Below are positions 48,401 to 59,010 of a stretch of 64,000 nt of DNA, in pieces. The notes under the pieces were generated by a model. That model was given only the letters and a program-made list of their open reading frames with translations. It made no database searches and was not told the origin of the DNA. A program made the position numbers and the translations under genes. Numbering within the stretch: the stretch's first letter is position 1; each line of letters begins with the position of its first letter. This DNA comes from Letharia columbiana. Taxonomy: Eukaryota; Ascomycota; Lecanoromycetes; Lecanorales; Parmeliaceae. The stretch is taken from assembly GCF_014066305.1 (NCBI RefSeq), contig NW_023501148.1:345461-409460 (forward strand). The letters are read 5' to 3'.

Positions 48401-51400
48401 GAAACGGAACAGATGCAGTGCTTCAGGTGTAAGCAAGACGGTCACTGCAGTGCAGAGTGCCCTCTTCCAGATGTCGAGCACTGCTACAACTGTCATCAGC
48501 TAGGCCACCTTTCACAGTTCTGCCCTGTTCTCAGGACAGCTGTAAAGGGTCTTCCCCTGGCTCAGCAGCAGGGCAGTGGCAAAGCGGAGGGCTCTCACCA
48601 CCAGCAGGCTCCAGCCTTCACAGCTTTCCCCAGTGCCAGAAACCAGTACGGCAAGTGAGTGCTCAGCATTGCTGAAATGACAGATCCAGAACATCACCCC
48701 AAGTTGCTGCTGTCTAACTGCAGTGGCAACAAGCAGGCTTGATCTGGGCACTTGCAGTACCTGCGCCTGGGTGGGATATGAGTAACTATCACTTGGTGCC
48801 TCAACTCAGCCTGATGTGCATTTCTAGCATGGAAGCTGTATTGTGAAAAGGCAATACACACCTGCATCACATATAAGTGAACTGTGTATTCACAGACTCA
48901 AACACAATGACACTAACAACAGACAGCTGCACCCAATCCTTCACGTAGCATTTTGCAAGCAGCTGATGTTGTTACTGTGAACTGCAGATTTGCAGCAGCC
49001 AGCGTCTTGACAGAGGTAATTGCAGACAAGGGTAGATCACTGATTGTCCGATTTAGCGACGGATCATCAGAAGAGGTGCCAGTCCAGACAGACATGACAC
49101 AGGCTTTGCAAACACTGGCAGCCCTGGACCCTGGTACTGCTCAACCCCTGTTGCCTGGCTGCTGCTGCAAATGTGTTGAACCAGTTCTTGATGCACTCGT
49201 GTCAAACACCACAAGCATTCACACCTGATTGTATGCCATGTGTACAGCTGGCAATGCTTTGTAAATGGGCTCAGTGCTCTTTGTTTTTGCAAAACAACAC
49301 GCAATGTGCAGAAACAGGTTCCCTGCACCTATGCAGGGAACTCTGTTGGTGATCTGTTTGACCATGACAATAGGCTGCGGCTGGATGAGTCACTGCACCA
49401 AGTCAGCGCCATCAGGAAGTCTGATGGACACTGCACTGTTGTGGGTCTTACTTACCGTATTGGTAGACACATGCCAGGTCAGCGCCTCCCTCCCCCCCAT
49501 TGTCTTGCATGACCATCAGCTGGTTGCAAAACTCTCTGATGACAGTGTCCTGTCTTTCGTGGTTTGATGCAGCCGCTCATAAGTAGTGTTTGTAGTCAAG
49601 CTGCATCTCCCGTGACTTACTATGCTGCGCTGTTGCAGCAAAAAGTAGAAGGTTCTGCTGCGTACTGGTGTATCTGGCATTGTGAGCCCTACTTCAGCTA
49701 TCTCACTTCAAGACATGCATACATCAGCCAATTGGGTACATCAAGGTTTGGTGTATCATTCGCGCAGGTGTGGGTAACCTCATCTTAGATGTGTTGTCAC
49801 AGCTGCAATTCAGCGGCAGGAATGGAATGGGAAGTGTGGGTGCCAAGTCATTGCTGATCTTGGGTGGTCCTGCTACAGGTATCCTAATTACTCCTGCTGC
49901 ATGCCTCCCTGCTCGGAGCACTGCCACAGCCATTCCAGTTCTGGCACAGCTCTGTGCTTGCAGCATGCATATCTTGCTGCTGCACACCGTTATCTGGACT
50001 CCTTCAGTCTAGGGCTGTATTGGCCCAGAGCATCCTTCCATTCAGATATCTGCGCGCCACTCCACGGCCTCTGCAATTGTTTGGCCATGTTGCCAGCAGA
50101 TGCATTGCATGCACAGGGCAGGACAAAAGTATCTGATTGAGCAGCTTCATCACCTTGTAACCTGTGCTGAACACTTCATAGACCATATGTCCAGTACACA
50201 AGTAGTGGCTGGTTTGCACTGCAGGAAAGACCACCTTGCTTCGTGATGTAGCCAATATCATGGCAAACATGTTTGACAAGCATGTGGTGGTGGTGGACAC
50301 CGATAATGAGATTGGCGGCAACGGAGCAGTGCCTGACAAGTGTCTGGGCAGAGCACGCCGTATGTCAGTGCATGATCGGTCAAGGCAACATGAAGTGTTG
50401 CTTCAAGCTGCACAGAACCATAAACCTCAGGTGAGATGAGTTTCAGGCATGATACATTTGACCCTTGATTTAAGCAGCAGCAGATGGCAGCAAATGTGGT
50501 GCTGGCCAAATTGTACTTGCCACTGGCTCACTATAATTTTGATATGCCCACTGCGCTCCTTCTGCGAGTTGGAGATCATGTCGTTATGCTGTGGTATGAC
50601 AAAAAGCAAAGGTGATGCAGGCGATAGTAGTGGACACTATCAGCAGCTCTGAAGATGTCAGAGCGGTGAAGAGCATCATTCAGAGAGGCATTGCTGTCAT
50701 TGCCACTGCAGAGGCCATATGCCTAAGCAGCCTGATCAACAACCCAGAGCTGAACTCATTTTTGGGAGAGCCTCAGCATGTGGGGATGCAAGCAAGGTGT
50801 GTGCTAAAAAACCGTTTCCCTTCAGGATCCTGATATTTCACAATGATGTTGCAAGCTGCAGCAGACAACTGTTTGTGAAGCCGGGCGTTTGTCAATGACT
50901 GCATCACTTTTGTTGGGAGTTTTTCTTTGTGCTACAGGTGTCTGGTCTCGTCAAACAGCAAGGCTGTCTAGCTGACTGCATTTGCACTGGATCACATCTT
51001 GCAGCAGACCTTCCAGTGCTAAATTTGAACACATACATGGAAAAAGCTATTGGGCGTGGCTTTGAAAGGGCACATTACTTGTGCACACAATGATGGTTAG
51101 GTATGGTACTTCTTGCAGGTGTCAGCAATCAAGCATTGCCTCCACACTTGCAAGCAAAGGAGAACCAATCTTCACACATCTGATTGAGCTCCTGGACTGT
51201 GGTCGTTGGCGTGTACACTCAGATGTATTCTGCAGTGTGAGTGCAGCATTGGCGGGTACACAGCCAAACTCGCAGCTACGAATGCACAGGAACGGCAAGA
51301 TGATTGTGCGTTCTGAAGCAGCTTCGGATGAACATGCAGCAGTTGGCAATACTTGCAGCTCCACATCTTCATGGCTGAATGAAGTGAATGGTACCTCTCG

Positions 51401-51404
51401 ATAA
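41513..51404 (+). CDS. Multidomain fusion: three novel repeats, pseudo-3'-5' exonuclease, four zinc knuckles, Ycf45/SPD1-type ATPase
   Basis: Seventeen exons: 41513-41518, 41669-42166, 42515-43051, 43283-44542, 44798-44902, 45128-45313, 46181-46310, 46676-46856, 47127-47317, 47540-47705, 47935-48654, 48988-49133, 49337-49477, 49768-49878, 50225-50430, 50621-50796, 51119-51404; 1682 codons, every phase consistent. Three exons each carry one copy of an unrecognised ~110-residue domain (motifs RSHxxTAK, CPxV, KTGxKYF). Next comes an EXD1-like exonuclease fold (NLSLVQVYSAKDG, KVVHDAGQAANYF, MKNVFDTQ, SLGELLLLYELE), then CCHC knuckles (CDRCGKWGHTAASC, CDRCQQMGHIITNC, CFRCKQDGHCSAEC, CYNCHQLGHLSQFC). 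The last six exons match the Ycf45/SPD1 family: DGSSEEVPV, LHQVSAIRKSDG, GGPATGKTTLLRD (Walker A), VVVVDTDNEIGGNG, GRARRMSV, LLDCGRWRVHSDV. SPD1 acts in plastid development; an RNA role is inferred. The six-base first exon is tentative. Confidence 0.8.
42382..42452 (+). repeat. Poly-A (43) then poly-T (16) tracts in an intron
   Basis: An uninterrupted run of 43 A at 42382-42424 is followed, 12 bases on, by 16 T at 42437-42452, inside the intron between the first and second repeat exons of the fusion gene. Such long homopolymers are error-prone in sequencing and may mark an old retroposed insertion. Confidence 0.9.
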
Positions 51405-52383
51405 TGACATGTGTTCGCAAGAAGGCTGAGGTCGTCGAGACATCTGAAAACAGGTGTGCTGCAGCTGGGCCACGCTCTGCCTAGTTTCAGGGTAGATCTC
51501 TAGAGAGCACACTCATTTACCAGTATGTATCAGGCGTCACATCTTCTGGTCTAGTATGATGTGCATGTTGGCTGCATACCTGCAACAGCGTCTTATGTAA
51601 ATGGGTACAACCGTGCCGCATCACAAGCTCACGCATGCACAGCAGACTTTCAATGCCAGTGCAGACTGATATATTTTACGAGCTTCTGACGCATCATCAG
51701 CAGCTAGGCTTGTGTGCCAAACCACGCTGACGTGTGACTCATGCAGTGAGAGGATCTGTATGCTGGCACACACTGGCTGGGCATGACCACAGGTTAACGT
51801 GGCATTCCATCACTGCCAGCTTTGATGACTGCCAGCTTTGATGGAGGCTGAAGAAAGCATACAGTTACACGTCGAAGATACAAACTACATGATTCACGTC
51901 CAACCAGCAAACTCGACCATGCATAACTGAAAATGCCAATTCTATCGACTGTACATATATAATGATGGGATCTGAGTCACAATCACAGATAGGCAAGGTT
52001 TTATACCCAAGGACACAACCACTTGGCCAGCTGACTAGCGCACCGCAAAAACCTGTCGATACTTGTTGACCTGAAATACATCACACCACCTGTCACATCA
52101 AGTGGTGCCACAGACACAGCAGGAGATACAGTTAACCTGACGCCCCTCCCTAAGTCCGAGAGACAGGATGCACACTGAATGTTTTGAGGCCCAGTAAAAC
52201 TTATACAGCTGATGTTGCCAGTGTGAAAAAAAAAACCAATGTGCACAGTGTGTACAACTGACCCGTACAATCCCAAGTGGCATGAGTCAATCAACCCACA
52301 TACACTGTCAGTCCTCAGCAAGCACTCTGGTAAGAGCACATCCATAACATGCCATCAGTAGTTATCACCAGTCAGGTGCCAAA
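51405..52383. other. Convergent intergenic region; no gene recognised
   Basis: About 1 kb between the 3' ends of the fusion gene and the permease gene. It has a short direct repeat (CTGCCAGCTTTGATG twice, about 51813-51843) and only short frames without motifs. Confidence 0.5.
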
Positions 52384-55300
52384 TCAGGCAACGGGGGGAT
52401 ATGAGGTGCCGGGGTAGTCTGAATTTGCTGGCACAGCTGCCAAGCCTGCCTGATTGATTGGCATTCTCCTGTCATCAAGCTGCACCAAACACACAATCCA
52501 ATGAGAGAATAGTGTCTTCAGTTGCACAAACCACTGTAATGTCAACCACAGCACAGTCTGCAACCCAGCCAACCAGGATCAAACCACTGTTGGGTGTACA
52601 TAGAATGTACATTATGAGCAATCATTGCAGGTCATTCAGAAACTTATGATTAAACTGGAGCAGGCTACTACAGCAATGGTAGCAAAAGGTTGCTGCAATC
52701 TGGAGTAGGCTTTTGGCAACAGTATCAAGTGCTAAGGTGGTAAGGAGGCTTACTGGCACAACAACAGGCTGTGGGTGAGCACTGTCACCCTCAAAGCCCA
52801 TCTTAGGGTTGGCAATCTGGTTCTCCTCAATGGCACGTCCCTCTTCTTCGCTCAGGGGCACAATCAGTCCCTTGGCCTTCCTGGCAGCCCTGATACGCTC
52901 CATTGGGTCACCAGTCTCATAAGGGACAATGAGGTTGAGGACCATGGCCACCAGCCACCCAAACACATACCCAGTCTCCAGAACCAGAATAACGCTGTCT
53001 CTGCAAACATGGGGAGGTAATGTGAGGTAACAACAGGCAGCTCTCCCAGCTTGCCACATACACAAGGCAGCAGACTATGAGACTATGTTTGCAGCTGTGC
53101 GGCTTGATCGGCAGATGCAAAGCCTCAATACAGGCCAGCTTGTGCAGCTAATATCAAGCATGAGACGTGAGCAGGAAACAACAGTACCTGACTGCACGAA
53201 CTCCAGAAGGCATGGTGTCGGTGGCCACCCACAGGTTGTCTGTGGCCCAGCCTGGGTTGATGATCACCCCAATGCCCAGAGCACAGGAGACAGTAGCAAT
53301 GAAACGGCGCCTCCTGTCAATGCCCTCATTCATGAGCACCTTGATGCCAGACAAGGCAATGGAGCCAAAGAGGAATGTGGTGATGCCTCCAATCACACAG
53401 GTTGGCGTATTGGCAAAGAAGGCTCCAATCTGTGTAAGCAGTCAACTGTCAAAATGAGCAGGTTTGACACCATCAGATTGCAATCTTTACCCTCTGCTCA
53501 CTACAGGAGAGCAGGCTTGGACAGGAAAGGCAATGGTCAATGCAGCCACAAACTGCTGGCAGCCACATTTGACAGCAGCATGTGCGTCAACAGCAACCTC
53601 ACCTTTCCAAGAACGCCAAAGATGAAGAGCCAGAAGGCGGTGGCAACACCAGCCATACGGGAGGCGCAAAGTGTGAAGGCAATGATTCCATTATTCTGGG
53701 CAAACACATTGACGGGAGGGGAGGTTGCGCAACTGGCCAGGAAGCAGTTGAAACCTGCAAAGCAGCACCTCAAGGCATGAGCAGCAGTTTGCTGGACAGC
53801 CTGGAGTGCTGTCCCCTGCAATGTGCATTACACATACCTCTGCATCCCCTAACATGTCTTGCTGGTGTTCGGCAGCTTCAGACAAACAAGAGATACACTT
53901 CACAGACAGACAGGCAGACAGATATAGACCTGCACACAGACAGACAGACAGGAGCTGTCAACCAACCGTCACTCACCATCAGCAAGCAGACAACCCTGAA
54001 TCCTCTCATCGTGGGCCGGGCCTCTCTGTTCAATGCCAGAAGCTTCCTCAGTGGCTGTGACGTCTCCTACAGCTGTGGCAGCATCTGCCCAGTACCCAAT
54101 GATGAAGGGCAAGATTGCGCCAGGATAGATGCCTAGCTTGAATGTGTGAACCTGCAAATAGTTTGTAGGTCAATATAAGGCAAACATGTACAGCAATGAC
54201 CTCCAGTATATCCGCCTCTGATACCAAAACATGCCATAGCCATGTAGCAAAAAAGTCAAAACAAGGAGTTATGTCATTAAACATGCTTTGCTCCTTTTGA
54301 ACAGCAACAATATGTTTTTTGTATGAACTCTTGACAATAGATGCTTCAGCCACAAACAAGGGCCAACAACTGCTGATGTCAGATAGCATAGTAGAACAGT
54401 GATCAGTTGCAGCATCTGGAGGGGTGTGAGACTGACCCAGAAGAAGGTGCCAGCAGGAGCTTCATTCACAGCAGCCATGTCCACATATGGCTTGCCATCC
54501 TTCTTCACAATGGCAGCCACAGCATATGCCATCAACCAGGCCAAAATAATCTGCATGTCACACACAATGTTAGCTACCCGTGCATGGTCGAGCAATGTGC
54601 AAATACAGGAGGCAGCAATGTTTGGCAAAGCTGAAGCCATGCACAAAGCTAGGTGTGAGCAAGTAAGCCATTCATGTCCAGGGTATGCATGAAAATAGGG
54701 TTACATAATGTTCTACAGACAGGCTGAGCTCTGTTGGTCTGTCACAAAGACTCTGTCACAGCAGAGCTCAGCCAAACTCAATGGGACATCGAGGCAGGTG
54801 TGAGGTGAGCTTACTGCAGAGTTTCTAGCAAATGGCGATCCAAAGGTCTCCAGCAGGATGATGAAGATGAATGCCAGTCCACCCAGGCCCTGCAAAGACA
54901 AACATAGTCCAGATACAGCAGCGAAGCAGAGCCTGAAGCTGTCATGGCAAGCACATACACAGCATGCTGCTCAAACTGCATTCTGCAGAAGCCGAGTGTT
55001 GGCTCAATTTTGTGCAGCAGGATACACATCAGCACAATGAAAGGCAGCCAGTTTGGACAGGCAAGACAATGCAGAGAGTGAGAAGGACTGACCAGGTACT
55101 CGCGAGAGCCGAAAGGAAGCTCCACCTGACCATTGCCACTACAGTTCTGAGGCAGACCAGTCGTGGAGTTGAGCAGAGAGCATCCACCACCCCAGTCCTG
55201 CACCACCACCATACCATGCTCACCACTCATTTGCACAGACAAGGGGTCTCATGCCGTGCCTCAGAAGATTAGCTATGTGACTTTGCGAAAACCATACCAA

Positions 55301-57009
55301 ATGAAAGGGGTTTGCCAGTTGGTGGCCTTTTGTCCTTTGTACAATTGCCCAACAGTGATGCTCATGTAAGTAGGAACGCCATAAATACAAGGTTGTACAA
55401 GCCTTAAAAAGAGCCCCTTCAGATGACTGGGAAGGACATTGCTCAAGGTGTTGATCAGACTGACACAAAGTTTCAAATGGTGTGACATTGTACAGACAGA
55501 CATGTGAGCAAGGGTGAAGGTGTGAGATGGTTTACCGAGATACCAGCGACCCCAATCAGGTTAACGCCAACCAGGAAGACAGTGAGGCCAGCAATCCAGG
55601 TTGGGAACAGCTTCCTCAGAACCCTGGGAGGAAGAAAAGAGATGAGGGTGGTGGCGAAGGAACACACCATGTTGGTCCCCAGAAATTTGCCATAGGCATC
55701 ATTCCAACTGTAGCCTTGCTCCTGAGAAACACAGAAACACCGTCAAAAGCATGCGAATAATGGAATTCCTTATTCTAATTCCAACCCATGATAATATAAT
55801 GGAACATATGCACTGCTCTGCTTGGGGCATTGACATGAGCATGCCCCGACTAATTGTCAATCATCACTTGCACTGTTGATTGCATGAACAATTCTGACCA
55901 GTGCATGCAAAGTAGCAAGGGTACCATTAGGCTGCTGATGCTATTCAGCCCAATCACAATCTGTGTGGTTGTGATTCCCAGCACCGACACAATGCCAGTT
56001 CCATAGTAGTATCGTGTGAATGGGATCTTGAAGCGGACCACATGGAAGAAGGTGCCAATACCACAGGCCATCAGGGCAACTGATGTCAGATCTGCAACAC
56101 ACCACAGCTGCTGTCAGGCTAATACGATTACAATAATGCCATCGAGAGCCTTATATCATGTGTCAACATGCGCCTGGAATGCCTTGTGCAACTTCCTACA
56201 GACCTTGTGTAGTCCGTGATTCGCTCCTTTCCCACTGAACTGTCCTTTGGATACTGCATGCAGTTGACATATGCATATGTGACACGCATGCACTCTGCTG
56301 GCGCATGCAAAGTTCCATGAAGCACAGCCTGCTCCATAGTACAGCAAGGCAGTCCACACTTTTGAAAAATTTACAATGCCAAAGCTGAGGTGATGGGCGC
56401 CAATGGACTTCATGTTGTCCGTACATGGTAATGGGGGCTTACATTGGGTGATGTTGACGTTGGGGTTGGATGATGCCACAATGATGGGTCCCAGCACGAT
56501 GCCTCCTGTCATAGCCAAGGCATGCTGCAGCCCCATGATAAGGGCCAGTAAGATTGGTAGGGGCTCATTCACAGCAAAAAAAGGTGGCAGCCTGTCTGTT
56601 GTATCCTTGCGGCAATAAGGCCATTTAGGCTGCAGAAGCAGAAACAGTCAGAGTCAAGTAGCAACATCAACTCCAGATGACAGCCACCTCAATGTGAGCT
56701 GATGATTGACAGTGCTCAGCATGACGAGGACTGCCAGCTTGCTTCAGAGCGACTCGTGGCATTCAGTCTGATACTACTTTTGACCGCCGGAAACAGAGCA
56801 CAAGCCGCAAGCATGACAAAGAAGGGCGTGACGACAATGCATCTAAAGGCCAACTACTTACGTCCAACGTGAAGCCCACGAATGTCTTGTATGCGCATGC
56901 GTCTTACCATGAAAAGATATTTGTAGTCGTAGTCGCCAATGAAGATATCCTTCATGCTGCCGTGTGGAATCCATGTCGCCCACCTCACTTTCGGCAATCC
57001 TCCCTTCAT
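52384..57009 (-). CDS. Nucleobase permease, NCS2/NAT family, UapA-like (xanthine/uric acid:proton symporter)
   Basis: Twelve minus-strand exons: 56908-57009, 56443-56629, 55925-56091, 55536-55721, 55093-55197, 54815-54889, 54437-54550, 53977-54151, 53603-53754, 53188-53429, 52754-53000, 52384-52479; total 616 codons, all phases consistent. The 615-residue product has the NAT core: LPILLALIMGLQHALAMTGG (TM1), GIGTFFHVVRF, GTGIVSVLGITT, QDWGGGC, ETFGSPFARN, GDVTATEEASG, RIQGCLLADG, the family signature VFAQNNGIIAFTLCASRMAG, FWLFIFGVLGKIGAFF, and GGITTFLFGSIALSGIKVL. The signature QNNG...T...R and the LGKIGAFF stretch match fungal UapA more than the land-plant NAT proteins, so xanthine/urate uptake at the plasma membrane is the best guess. 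The last exon (LDDRRMPINQ to stop) is short and less certain. Upstream it is divergent from the peptidase gene. Confidence 0.92.
53901..53952 (+). repeat. (CAGA)n-type microsatellite
   Basis: Imperfect CAGA/GACA units in an intron of the permease gene, interrupted by ATATAGACCTGCA. Confidence 0.85.
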
Positions 57010-59010
57010 GTTGCTTGAACCGGCACACAGACAGAGGGTCCTCCGCTGTTAGGCAGGAAGACTGCTAAGGGGGAAAGCCTGCTGCACAGTCCAAAAAGAG
57101 AGTCAGGCAGCTATGTCAAGTTCATCCGTATACAGAACGTTGTTTATGCAGCTGAACTTAACGCCCTGCACACGACATATCAACAAGTACACCCGGGTGG
57201 ATAGGACGAAGATATGCGATGCAGGTTATGTCACGTATTCGTAGGCGGTGAAGCTGGCTCATTGCAACAGTAAAGGCAGGCCATGCGACAAAACTCATAA
57301 CTTGACAGCAATGTTTCGGGGTTTCGAAAACTCTTTTTGGCCTCGTCCGACACCAAAACGCGTCAGACTGCAGAGATCAACTGACCTGGAGTACTTATTT
57401 CTGACACTTCTGTCTTCTGTCCAGCCTTCGCTTGACAGCCGGAACTCCGAGCCGGACCTCAAGACGTGCTGCAATGCAAAAGCAGTGCGTCACCCGTGTT
57501 CTGCGTCTGCAAATGCGTCTTTCGCCTGCCAAGCTTTCGCCGGTAACGTCAGCAAACGATCTGACTGAGGGACCACTATTTAATATGTTTAGTCACACGT
57601 GAACCCCAAAGCAATCTGGTGAGTCATACTTAGTAAGGGCGTGAACTTAGCCCTGGGCCTCTTCAACAGCTTGGGCCTCTTCAACAGCTTTTTGGACTGT
57701 CTCAATTGGTTACGTCTGTAAGGTCAGTAGTCAGTTAGACACATATGTTTACGTGATGCCAGACTGCAGATTAATCTAATATTGACAATGTCATTGTGTC
57801 ACTAGTGGTCAGCACGTGTGTTGCCAAGGTATAGCTCTGATCCCACAGATTGTTGAAACTCACCATCAATTAGCCGTCGGGCACCTGCCTGATCAAGCCG
57901 ATGCTCTCAGAGAGTCTGTGTACTTCTCAACTTGCCCCTTGTTATCGCTTATCCAGCATGATTAACCACCTCTTTTGGTAATGCGCGTGCTTCCGCTGGA
58001 TTGCATGAACTTTACAACCCTATGTTGGCTCCTGTGCATCCTGCCATTTTCCCTGTTTTACAAGAATATAGTAAGTGTTGCAATGTTGTGTTGCAGACAA
58101 TCCAAGGGTCACTGCGCCTTGGTCAAGGGTACAGTTTTAAAATGCTTGCCTATGGCTATCTGACACCATCACAGCAGTATCAGGGATCACAACTAACACA
58201 TGCAAACGCAGAAATTGCAAATGCTACTCAAGTTTGAATGGTTGCAAAGGTTGACATTGCTTTCCTCACAATGCGAATCGCTGAAATCTGTTTTCCCCGA
58301 AGTTACCGTCCGCTGTGTCACTGGAACAGGTAAGCTGCCTGCTCAGCTGCATGTGATGCATGATGCACGTCCACCGCTTGCAGAACCCAGCGACTGGGCC
58401 TGAACCTCTGCAGTGGCATGCCAACTGGATGCTTGCTACAGTGCAGCCGTTCCTGCGTGCGTGGCTTTCCTTGATCTTTTGCCTTGCGTAATTCGACTAT
58501 ACAGCCCACATTTTCATCATTATATAACCTCACCCTCAGTATCCGTCGATTAGGTGAGAACTTTGCTGTCTGTTGAAAAGCTGATCTACTACTGTCAGCA
58601 TTTCCAAACTCCCCTGATCATTCAGAGGCTCCCGTTATGATCGCCTAACGGCGTAGATTTCTGCTGCTGCTGCTGTTACGTCAGGCATGGAAGGGATGCC
58701 CAGTAACCGCCTCAGCTCATTCTGCCAAGCTTCTCGCACTATGGTTATGGATAGTACAGCTCTTGTTTCCATACAGGCTGTACTCACTAGCTTTACCCTG
58801 TATGCAGTCAGTGGAAAGCACACTTGCTCACTGTGTGCAATGTGCAGCTAAAAACTGCTGTCTTGGCCACTGCCCAGCATGATTGGAGACCAAGTTGACA
58901 CCTATACGCATTTCTTGAATTCAACATGCACTGTCCTGAAGGAGTCCTGCTGTCTGCTGGGCTCTGTGCTTGTATTGTGACACCTGACAGACTTTGCTGC
59001 TGGGCTGCAG
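57010..59010. other. Divergent 2-kb region; 5' exons of the peptidase gene expected but not found
   Basis: It lies between the start of the permease and the first recognisable exon of the acylaminoacyl-peptidase. Open frames at 57248-57568 and 57975-58403 show no peptidase propeller motif. A good donor (TATA|GTAAGT near 58071) follows a possible coding stretch (NPMLAPVHPAIFPVLQEY), which may be an exon of unknown gene. Confidence 0.4.

Noticed and set aside
57248..57568. 106-codon plus-strand frame upstream of the peptidase
   Set aside because: No family motif, no splice join to the peptidase exons in phase; kept only as part of the unresolved region.
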